Shown here piece after piece: positions 7,491 to 13,629 of a DNA stretch of 15,122 nt (positions within the stretch are counted from its first letter, which is position 1; each line of letters opens with the position of its first letter). The translations under genes were made by a program, and so were the position numbers. Origin of the DNA: JAICNR01 sp035699465 (lineage in GTDB: Bacteria; Gemmatimonadota; Gemmatimonadetes; JACCXV01; JAHWKZ01); the NCBI GenBank assembly GCA_035699465.1, contig DASSPT010000117.1, positions 1-15,122 on the forward strand, read 5' to 3'. The notes under the pieces were generated by a model. The model did not search any database. It was not told the DNA's origin and saw only the letters and a list, made by a program, of their open reading frames with translations.

Positions 7491-8405
7491 ATGAACGACG
7501 AGACCCGCAACCCGACGCCCGACGATGAGCCGCCCGTAGAAGGCCGGCCCGACGACGACAGGATCGGCGAGCTCCTGCGCCGCCATGGGGCCCTGTACAA
7601 CGAGCCTCCCGCCACGCCGCGCGAATCGCTGTGGTCGCGGATCGAGGCCGAGCGGGGGAAGGCCGGCAGGTCCGGGGGGGACGCCCGCGTGATCCCGCTC
7701 GATCCGCGCCGGAACTGGTGGCTGGGAGCGCTCGCGGTCGCCGCGGTGCTCGCGCTCGGCATCGCCCTGGGGCGGATCTCGATGCGCCAGGAAGTCGAGC
7801 AGCAGGGCACCGCGGGACCGCCCGTGGCGAGCGTCGACGCGCCGGCCGATCGCGAGCCGGACACCGGCGCGCGCGAGGAGTCGCAGCCACCGGCCGGGGA
7901 GGTTGCGGTGGCGGTCGATACCATGCCGGCGGCGGAGCCGGCGCGGGCGGTGGCGGACCCCCAGCGGCTCGCTCCGCGCCGCGTCGCGCCCGGCTGGGCC
8001 GCGCCGCAGCAAGTGGCCGCGGCGCCCCGCCGGCCGGACGAGCGGCCCGCGAGGGCCTCGACCAACGACCTCTACCGCCTCGCGTCGCAGCAGATGCTCG
8101 GTCAGGCCGAAGCGCTCCTCATCCAGTACCGCACCGACGTGGCCGCGGACCGGATGGATCCAGCGATCGGGCGCTGGGCGCGCGAGGTCCTGACGTCGAC
8201 CCGGCTCCTTCTCGACTCGCCGGCGGCGGAAGACCGGGGCATGCGCGATCTGCTCGAGGACCTGGAGCTCGTGCTCGCGCAGATCGTCCAGCGGACCGGC
8301 CAGTCCGATTCCCTAGACGACGAGATGATCGACCAGACGATAGAAGACCGCGACCTCCTGCCGCGCCTCCGCGGGGCGATCCCCATCGGCGTCGGCACCA
8401 TATGA
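7491..8405 (+). CDS. Putative single-pass anti-sigma factor without zinc motif
   Basis: This is probably the membrane anti-sigma partner of the upstream ECF factor, holding it inactive until a signal arrives. It has 304 residues. The acidic cytoplasmic N-terminus (1-73) includes 'RIGELLRRHGALYNEPPATP' and 'RESLWSRIEAER'. One transmembrane helix lies at about 76-94 ('WWLGALAVAAVLALGIALG'). A low-complexity Pro/Ala/Arg linker covers about 100-185. A helical C-terminal domain (192-304) follows, with 'NDLYRLASQQMLGQAEALLI' and 'DLLEDLELVLAQIVQRTGQS'. The zinc-binding HxxxCxxC of ZAS anti-sigma factors is absent, so the call rests on position, topology and resemblance to proteins at this place in Gemmatimonadota operons. 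The start is ATG, 4 nt after the sigma stop. The stop (8403-8405) overlaps the ATG of a 13-codon mini-ORF. Confidence 0.75.
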   Translation: MNDETRNPTPDDEPPVEGRPDDDRIGELLRRHGALYNEPPATPRESLWSRIEAERGKAGRSGGDARVIPLDPRRNWWLGALAVAAVLALGIALGRISMRQEVEQQGTAGPPVASVDAPADREPDTGAREESQPPAGEVAVAVDTMPAAEPARAVADPQRLAPRRVAPGWAAPQQVAAAPRRPDERPARASTNDLYRLASQQMLGQAEALLIQYRTDVAADRMDPAIGRWAREVLTSTRLLLDSPAAEDRGMRDLLEDLELVLAQIVQRTGQSDSLDDEMIDQTIEDRDLLPRLRGAIPIGVGTI

Positions 8406-8447
8406 GCGAACGACCTTCAGCAAACGACCTCGTACAGGAGTGAAGCC

Positions 8448-9830
8448 ATGAGCCCCGTGAGGAACTGGACCTTGGGAATCGCGCTGATCGTGCCTCTGAT
8501 GGGCGGCCTTTCGGCCGCCACGGACCACTGGCCGGCCGCGACGGCCGCGATCGCTACGACTCCGCCGGCTGCGCACTACTTCGGCGATCCCGCCGACACA
8601 CTCTATCAGCAGGCCCGCGCCGCGCTCAACCGCGGCGACAACCGCGCCGCCGCGCGGCTGTTCCACCGCATCGTCGAGGAGGAGCCGGATTCCGAGTACG
8701 CGCCGGACGCCCTCTACTGGCAGGCGTTCGCGCTCTATCGCGTGAGCGGGAACGACGCTCTGCGAGAGGCGCTGTCCGCGCTCGAGCTCCAGCGGGAGCG
8801 CTATCCGGAGGCGGTGACGCGCGGCGACGCCGACGCGCTCGCGGTCCGGATCCGTGGCGCCCTCGCGCAGGGCGGGGACGCCGACGCGGCCCAGCGCCTC
8901 TACGAGGCGGCCGGGGAAGCGGAGTCGGGCTACGAGGCCGGCGATTGTCCCGACGAGGAAACCGACGTTCGGGTGGCTGCGCTGAACGCGCTCATGGAGA
9001 TGGATCCCGAGCGCGCGCTGCCCGTACTCGAGAAGGTCCTGGCCCGGCGCGACGCGTGCTCGGCGACGCTACGCGAGAAGGCCGTGTTCATCGTGGCGGA
9101 TGGAGAATCCCCCCGCGCGACCGACATCCTCCTCGAGGTGGCGCGCACGGATCCCGATCCCGAGGTCCGTGGGCACGCCGTGTTCTGGCTGTCGGAAGTC
9201 GACGACGAGCGCGCCGTGGACGCCCTCGAGCAGATCCTCCTGGAGTCGCAGGACGCCGAGCTGCGCGAGAAGGCGCTGTTCGCCCTCTCCGAGAACGGCA
9301 GCGATCGCGCGGGGCAGATTCTGCGGAGCTATGCGCTCGATCCGGGGCAGCCCGAGGAGGTGCGGGAGAAGGCCCTGTTCTGGTACGCCGAGAGCCAGAG
9401 CGGCGGGGACGTCGCGTTCCTGCGCGAGCTCTTTCAGCGCGTCGAGAGCGAGTCGCTGAAGCAGCAGGTCCTGTTCGCCGCGTCAGAAACGGGCGATCCG
9501 GAAGCCGTCGAGTGGCTGATGGAGATCGCGAGCGATTCCGGCCAGCCGATCGAGATCCGCAAGCAGGCGCTGTTCTGGGCCGGGGACGCGGGCGAAGTAA
9601 CGGTCGAGCCGCGGCTCATCGCGCTCTATGACGAGATGGCCGAGCCGGAGCTCAAGAACCAGCTCCTCTTCGTGTATTCCGAGCTCGACTCGCCGGCTGC
9701 GATCGACAAGCTGTTCGAGATCGCGCGGACGGAGACCGATCCGGAGCTCCGGAAGCAGGCGCTGTTCTGGCTGGGCGAGAGCGACGATCCGCGCGTGCCC
9801 CAGTTCCTCGAGGAGCTGATCAGCCAGTGA
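8448..9830 (+). CDS. Exported TPR and HEAT-repeat solenoid protein
   Basis: This 460-residue secreted or periplasmic protein is probably a binding scaffold. A signal-peptide-like N-terminus (hydrophobic about 8-23) leads to a TPR-type region at about 46-110 ('DTLYQQARAALNRGDNRAAA', 'FHRIVEEEPDSEYAPDALYW') like that of YbgF-type coordinators. From residue 174 to the end run nine HEAT-type repeats of 32-34 residues. Eight begin with an [LVI]-[RK]-x-[KQH]-x-[LV]-F signature at residues 208, 240, 272, 305, 337, 370, 402 and 434, often 'KALFW' or 'KQALFW'. Such solenoids bind peptides or proteins along their inner face. The start is well fixed: AGGAG at 8436-8440 lies 7 nt before the ATG. Its stop overlaps the next gene's GTG. 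Place in the operon suggests an envelope role under the sigma factor; the ligand is unknown. Confidence 0.88.
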   Translation: MSPVRNWTLGIALIVPLMGGLSAATDHWPAATAAIATTPPAAHYFGDPADTLYQQARAALNRGDNRAAARLFHRIVEEEPDSEYAPDALYWQAFALYRVSGNDALREALSALELQRERYPEAVTRGDADALAVRIRGALAQGGDADAAQRLYEAAGEAESGYEAGDCPDEETDVRVAALNALMEMDPERALPVLEKVLARRDACSATLREKAVFIVADGESPRATDILLEVARTDPDPEVRGHAVFWLSEVDDERAVDALEQILLESQDAELREKALFALSENGSDRAGQILRSYALDPGQPEEVREKALFWYAESQSGGDVAFLRELFQRVESESLKQQVLFAASETGDPEAVEWLMEIASDSGQPIEIRKQALFWAGDAGEVTVEPRLIALYDEMAEPELKNQLLFVYSELDSPAAIDKLFEIARTETDPELRKQALFWLGESDDPRVPQFLEELISQ

Positions 9831-10648
9831 GCGCCGGGCGGAAGCTCTCGACGTCGGCACACACGCCGATCCCGCGCCTGGCGGCGCTCTGGCTCGCCGT
9901 GGCCACCGCCGGGTGCGGCGCCGACAGTGCCCGCGCGCAGTCGCTCGCCGACCGCGCCCGGAGAATCGGGGACGGAGTGATCCTGATGTCGTTCGCGGCG
10001 CGCGACGGCGTGTGCGGCGACGGCCACGGCAACATACGGACAGGGGGAGACGACCATTCGTTCCGCGGGCAGCGGGTGTGGTCCTCGGACTGCGAGCCGG
10101 GTCCCGTGCGCGTGGCGATCGAGGTGCGGGGCGGTCGCGCGGCCGACCTGGAGACGTTCGTGGGCGGGCGCTGGGTGCCGCGGGCGGACGCCCTCGATCT
10201 CGGCACGCTCGAGCCCCTCGTCGCGGCGCGGCTCCTCCTCGACCTCGCGCGCACGGAGCGCGGCGAGGCCGGCGAGGACGCGATCTTCCCGGCTACGCTC
10301 GGGCGCGGCGTCGTCGTCTGGCCCGAGCTCCTGGAGATCGCGCGCGATGCAGGCATGCCCACGGAGACCCGCGAAGACGCCACGTTCTGGCTCGGGGAGA
10401 TGGCGGGCGACGCGGTGGCGGGCGATCTCGAAGACCTCTCCGCCGACGAGCGCGTCGACCTGGAGGTGCGGGAGGCGGCCGTCTTCGCGCTGTCGGAGAT
10501 CGACGGCGACGCGGGCTTCGACGCGCTGATGCGGATCGCGCGGGGCCAAGGCGACCCGCGGATCCGCGAGAAGGCCCTCTTCTGGCTCGCCGACTCCGGC
10601 GACCCCCGCGCGCTCGCGCTGTTCGAGGAGATCCTCGCTTCGCACTGA
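9827..10648 (+). CDS. Exported Cys-containing HEAT-repeat protein
   Basis: This 273-residue exported protein is the second solenoid of the operon. The N-terminus is hydrophobic (about 17-29) and ends at 'ATAGCGAD', which could be a lipobox with Cys30, or instead be cleaved by signal peptidase I after 'SARA' at residue 37. A small domain of about 40-120 follows, with two cysteines in 'RDGVCGDGHGNIRTGG' and 'VWSSDCEPGPVRVAIEV', probably a disulphide. The last third carries three HEAT-type units starting at about 181, 214 and 246 ('TREDATFWLGEM', 'VREAAVFALSEI', 'IREKALFWLADS'). The final unit closely mirrors the last unit of the preceding protein. The GTG start (9827-9829) overlaps the previous TGA as GTGA, so translation is likely coupled and the two proteins may work together. 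Confidence 0.85.
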   Translation: MSAGRKLSTSAHTPIPRLAALWLAVATAGCGADSARAQSLADRARRIGDGVILMSFAARDGVCGDGHGNIRTGGDDHSFRGQRVWSSDCEPGPVRVAIEVRGGRAADLETFVGGRWVPRADALDLGTLEPLVAARLLLDLARTERGEAGEDAIFPATLGRGVVVWPELLEIARDAGMPTETREDATFWLGEMAGDAVAGDLEDLSADERVDLEVREAAVFALSEIDGDAGFDALMRIARGQGDPRIREKALFWLADSGDPRALALFEEILASH

Positions 10649-10773
10649 ATATAGAGAGGGTGAACACTGCGCCGCCCCGTATGGACTAAGGGGCAAGCCA
10701 AAACACGCAGAGCTACACACACTCGACCTTGGGTATCTTGGTCGCTACCGGCCGGCGTTCAAAGAGTCGCCAC

Positions 10774-11216
10774 TTAGCTTCGCCGAGCAACTTCCGTAGA
10801 TCCTCCCCGCCGTACGCTCCACCGTACGATCACACCCGCAACGATAACGGCCCCGATGATCCATGCCTGAGCGAAACTGCGCGTGCTCAGCAGCCAGACG
10901 CTGAACGCGATACCGATCACCGCGAACACCGGTCCCGCCGGTAGCACGAAACCGACAGGCACCTCAGTGCGCCGGCGCAGAACCGGAAGCGCCGCGCAAA
11001 TCATGACATAGATGAAGAGCCGCCCGTCACTTGCGCGCTCTTGCCGAAGCCCCTACCGAGGCCGGCCAAAAGCACGGCCACCGGGCTCCAGCTACCGGTC
11101 AGCGCGGCTACTGCCGACGGCAGGCCGAAAATACCGGCGCCAATGACGGAGTTAATGACTGCAGCCGTGAGGTCGCGCCGACCCATGACGCGCAGTAGGG
11201 CGCGGTTATGGTCCAT
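10774..11216 (-). pseudogene. Amino-acid permease (APC family) remnant with internal deletion
   Basis: These are the two ends of an APC-superfamily amino-acid permease; a full gene would encode about 430-450 residues. Translating leftward from the ATG at 11216 gives a genuine N-terminus: 'LLRVMGRRDLTAAVINSVIG', then the helix-1 substrate motif 'GAGIFGLPS', then 'WSPVAVLLAGLG'. After 'GLG' (about 11055) the frame drifts into unrelated residues and stops at 11001-11003. In another frame, from about 11031, the sequence resumes as a typical permease C-terminus: 'SDGRLFIYVMICAALPVLRR', two more hydrophobic helices, and a stop at 10774. That second frame has a TAG near 11055. About 300 central codons (most of helices 2-10) are gone and the ends are out of frame, so no transporter can be made. 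It lies just downstream of vapBC on the same strand. Confidence 0.8.
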
Positions 11217-11293
11217 ATCGAAAGAAAATATACAAGGCCGTAGAGGCGATGTACTTTTGGACGACGCGCCGTCGCTGGCGCGTGGAAAGCGGG

Positions 11294-11692
11294 TCAGGCC
11301 GCGGTTTCTCCGTACGTGCCGACGCGCAGGCCGGGGATGCGGCGGAAGTGGCGGGCCTCTCGCGTAACGAGCTCGACCTCGTGACGGATCGCGATCGCCG
11401 CGATCCACAGGTCGTTCGCTCCGATCAAGAGACCGTTTTCGCGCAGGTACCGATACGCACGGCCATAGCGCCAGCAGACATCGAGATCGATGCCGAGAAT
11501 TTCGAAGGGCGCGAGCATCCGCTCCAAGGAGGAGCGTTCGTCTTCGTCGACGCCGGCTCCGAGCTCGCCGGCCGTCGTCACGGCTACATGGAGGCGCTCC
11601 TCAGGTCGACTGCGGAGATATCGATGGGCCTGGCCCTCCTCGCGTCGATGGCGCTCCCGCTCGAGGTCGATCAGGAACGTCGTCTCCAGCAT
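11294..11692 (-). CDS. vapC: VapC-family PIN-domain toxin ribonuclease
   Basis: This is the toxin of a type II toxin-antitoxin pair, 132 residues. PIN-domain VapC toxins cut tRNA or rRNA with Mg2+/Mn2+ held by three or four acidic residues. Candidates here are Glu3 or Asp9 in 'MLETTFLIDLERE', Glu43 in 'TTAGELGAG', and Asp94 in 'LIGANDLWIAAIAI', followed by 'LVTREARHFRRIPGLRV'. The position normally held by the first catalytic Asp (LDTxxLI) is Glu in this protein. The start is ATG at 11692, whose A is also the last base of the antitoxin stop (TGATG), so translation is coupled. An in-frame ATG at 11707 would add five residues. The PIN fold and pairing are confident; the RNA target is unknown. 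Confidence 0.9.
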   Translation of the reverse strand: MLETTFLIDLERERHRREEGQAHRYLRSRPEERLHVAVTTAGELGAGVDEDERSSLERMLAPFEILGIDLDVCWRYGRAYRYLRENGLLIGANDLWIAAIAIRHEVELVTREARHFRRIPGLRVGTYGETAA

Positions 11693-11940
11693 CAGGCCCC
11701 GCGCCATTTGTCCTTCGGCGGGGCGTCCTCCGCGTTGGCCGCCTCGATGCGATCCACGGTGGACTCCGAGAGGAACGGTCCCTCGGCCTCGCAGAGAGCG
11801 AGCAGCTCGCTGGCGGTCATCCCGGCATCCGGCCAGCGGGCCCGGAGTACGACGTCGCTGAACGACTCGCTTGGAGTGCGGCGCGCCCGCCGAAGCCGCT
11901 CGTATGCCTCGAGTCGGAGGGAGATCGTCTTTATGCTCAT
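11692..11940 (-). CDS. vapB: VapB-family antitoxin
   Basis: This 82-residue antitoxin of the VapB type (PF02697-like) neutralises the adjacent VapC by covering its active site and normally represses its own operon. The family pattern is plain at the N-terminus: 'MSIKTISLRLEAYERL' and then 'TPSESFSDVVLRARW', equivalent to the KTIsl...aYerL...ESFSdv motif. The acidic C-terminal half ('SELLALCEAEGPFLSESTVD') is the likely toxin-binding arm. The frame is open upstream to a TTG at 11976, but the family starts at 'MSIKTIS' and a promoter occupies the extra stretch, so I take the ATG at 11940. Its TGA overlaps the vapC ATG by one base. Confidence 0.88.
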   Translation of the reverse strand: MSIKTISLRLEAYERLRRARRTPSESFSDVVLRARWPDAGMTASELLALCEAEGPFLSESTVDRIEAANAEDAPPKDKWRGA

Positions 11941-11942
11941 AG

Positions 11943-11964
11943 CACAGAGAATACACGGTCTGTG
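11943..11964. promoter_or_regulatory. Candidate VapBC operator (inverted repeat)
   Basis: CACAGA (11943-11948) and TCTGTG (11959-11964) are perfect 6-bp inverted arms around a 10-nt spacer. They sit 3 nt upstream of the vapB start and overlap the -10 and spacer of its predicted promoter. That is where VapB-type autoregulators usually bind. Binding is inferred, not shown. Confidence 0.5.
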
Positions 11965-11976
11965 TTTCATCTGCAA
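11948..11976 (-). promoter_or_regulatory. Candidate sigma-70 promoter for vapBC
   Basis: On the minus strand, TTGCAG (plus 11971-11976) and TATTCT (plus 11948-11953) are separated by 17 nt, close to the TTGACA/TATAAT consensus. Transcription would start near 11941-11942, one or two bases before the vapB ATG, giving a leaderless or nearly leaderless mRNA. Confidence 0.5.
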
Positions 11977-12011
11977 CCCGCTCCCAGGCGGACGGGTATC
12001 GGCCCAAAAGA

Positions 12012-12041
12012 TTGCGAGAGAAGCAGTCTCTATGCTAGAAT
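12012..12041 (+). promoter_or_regulatory. Candidate sigma-70 promoter for the serine hydrolase gene
   Basis: TTGCGA (12012-12017) and the extended -10 TGCTAGAAT (12033-12041) have an 18-nt spacer between the hexamers. The predicted start near 12048 leaves a leader of about 37 nt before the ATG at 12085, which is preceded by GGAG at 12076-12079. Confidence 0.5.
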
Positions 12042-12048
12042 TATAGCA
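12033..12048. promoter_or_regulatory. Near-palindrome carrying an extended -10 on each strand
   Basis: TGCTAGAATTATAGCA matches its own reverse complement at 14 of 16 positions. The plus strand reads TGCTAGAAT toward the hydrolase gene. The minus strand reads TGCTATAAT, a full consensus extended -10, toward vapBC. It may be a shared bidirectional promoter or a regulator site over both. I find no good -35 for the minus direction. Confidence 0.45.
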
Positions 12049-12084
12049 CTTACATTTCTGTCTCCCTCGCCCATCGGAGTATCC

Positions 12085-13518
12085 ATGCGTCCATCGATCA
12101 TCCCGTTCGGGCTGTCCATCCTGTCAGCGATATCGACCGCGCCGGCGACCGCCCAGACCTCTGCTCCCGACCTGTCGGTCACTGAGCTCGCGGCGCGCGT
12201 GCCGGCGCTCCTGGACAGTGCCGGGATCCCCGGAATCTCGATCGCCGTGCTCGAGGGGGGACGGACGGTCTGGACCGGGGAGTTCGGGGTCCGGAACGCG
12301 GTGGATCGTCGGCCGGTCGGGCCCGAGACGGTGTTCGAGGCCGCGTCCCTCAGCAAGCCGGTCTTCGCCTACGGTCTCCTCCGACTCGTCGACCGCGGGG
12401 GGTTCGATCTCGATCGGCCACTCTCGGAGTACGTAGAGATGTCGCAGTTCGGAGACGATCCCCGGATGGACGCGATCACGGGGCGTATGATCCTCACCCA
12501 CACCTCGGGCATCTCCGGATTCGCCGAGGGCGGCAAGGTGACGATGGGATTCGATCCGGGGACGGGATTCCGCTACTTCGGCGACGCGTGGCTCCCGCTC
12601 CAGCGGGCGGTCGAGGCCGTGACGGGCGAGCCGGTGCACGAATTCCTCCGGCGCGAGGTGCTGGAGCCGTTCGGGATGGATCACAGCTCGTTCGTGTGGG
12701 ACGATGTTGACGGGGATTTCGCCACGCCGCACGACGAGCTCGAAAATCCGATGGAGAAACGGACCTTCGCCGAGGCGCACGTCGCGGCGACGCTGCACAC
12801 CACGGCCTCCGACTACGCGCGATTCATGGCCGCGGCGATGAAGGGGACCGGATTGACCCCCGCGTCGGCCCGCGCGTTCCTGACGCCTCAGGTCGACGTC
12901 GCGCCCGGAGTGACCTGGGGTCTCGGCGTCGGGCTCCAGGACGACGCGCGCGGGCGAGCGTTCTGGCAGTGGGGGCACTGGTTCGGGAGCAAGGCCTACA
13001 TGATCGCGTACCCGGAGAGCGGAGACGGGCTCGTGTTCCTGGCCAATGGAGACGAGGGGCTCGCCATTCTGGACGCGGTCCTCGGGACGGTACTGGGTCC
13101 GGATCAGCCCGGCGCGGCCTGGCAGGGGTACGAGCAATTCGATTCGCCGTCGCGACAGGTTCGGATCGAGCTTCTCGGGATCTTCACCGCCGACGGCGTG
13201 GAGGCCGGGATGGCCCGGATGCTCGAGCTCGAGCGGGAAGTGGCCCCCGAGACGATCTCCGAGGCGGTGATGAACGACCTGGGCTACGACTTGCTCGGGG
13301 ACGACCGGTTCGACGCCGCGATCGCCGTCTTCCGGCGGAACGTGGAGCGGTTCCCGGATTCCTCGAATGTCTACGACAGTCTGGGGGAAGCCTACCTGGA
13401 GAGCGGACAGCTCGAGGCGGCGCTCGAGAACTACGAGCGCTCGGTCGAGCTCGATCCGTCGAACGGAAACGGCAGATCCGCGATCGAGCGGATTCGCCAG
13501 CGGATGGCGGAATCCTAG
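12085..13518 (+). CDS. Exported serine beta-lactamase-like hydrolase with TPR tail
   Basis: This 477-residue exported protein of the class C/PBP4*-like serine hydrolase family includes esterases, D-amino-acid peptidases and beta-lactamase relatives. A signal peptide ends after 'TAPATA' at residue 23. The catalytic domain runs to about residue 340. It shows the SxxK box 'EAASLSKPVFAYGLL' (nucleophile Ser88, Lys91), a Tyr motif 'RYFG' (Tyr164) and the HxG-type box 'WGHWFGSKAY' (His298). 'ILTHTSGISGF' is another family mark. Residues about 397-475 form two TPR units ('GDDRFDAAIAVFRRNVERFP', 'GQLEAALENYERSVELDPSN'), a fusion seen in some environmental members. The start is fixed by GGAG at 12076-12079, 5 nt before the ATG. 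Real beta-lactamase activity should not be assumed; the substrate is unknown. Confidence 0.9.
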   Translation: MRPSIIPFGLSILSAISTAPATAQTSAPDLSVTELAARVPALLDSAGIPGISIAVLEGGRTVWTGEFGVRNAVDRRPVGPETVFEAASLSKPVFAYGLLRLVDRGGFDLDRPLSEYVEMSQFGDDPRMDAITGRMILTHTSGISGFAEGGKVTMGFDPGTGFRYFGDAWLPLQRAVEAVTGEPVHEFLRREVLEPFGMDHSSFVWDDVDGDFATPHDELENPMEKRTFAEAHVAATLHTTASDYARFMAAAMKGTGLTPASARAFLTPQVDVAPGVTWGLGVGLQDDARGRAFWQWGHWFGSKAYMIAYPESGDGLVFLANGDEGLAILDAVLGTVLGPDQPGAAWQGYEQFDSPSRQVRIELLGIFTADGVEAGMARMLELEREVAPETISEAVMNDLGYDLLGDDRFDAAIAVFRRNVERFPDSSNVYDSLGEAYLESGQLEAALENYERSVELDPSNGNGRSAIERIRQRMAES

Positions 13519-13617
13519 AAGCCCGCCTCACGGGCCGCCGAGTTCGGTCGATGACCAGCAGGTTCCCCGCGTGGTAAGTTTCCCATCCGCTTGTCTGCGA
13601 TACAGGACGACGATCAG

Positions 13618-13623
13618 AGGAGG
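13618..13623 (+). promoter_or_regulatory. Ribosome binding site that fixes the VIT gene start
   Basis: A full AGGAGG lies 6 nt upstream of the GTG at 13630. This favours that GTG over the in-frame TTG at 13591, which has no comparable site and adds residues unlike the family. Confidence 0.7.
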
Positions 13624-13629
13624 GAGCTC

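Noticed and set aside
10674..10694. GCCCC/GGGGC arms after the HEAT operon as a terminator
   Set aside because: The stem is only 5 bp with an 11-nt loop and no T tract.
10810..10828. CCGTACG occurring twice 12 nt apart
   Set aside because: It is a 7-nt coincidence inside the permease remnant, with no further copies or array structure.
11692..11976. A longer VapB starting at the TTG at 11976
   Set aside because: The extra residues do not fit the family, and that stretch holds a good promoter and operator; the ATG at 11940 matches the family start.
11249..12046. A 265-codon plus-strand open frame over vapBC
   Set aside because: It is antisense to a PIN-domain toxin and VapB antitoxin that have full family motifs; its own translation shows no domain.
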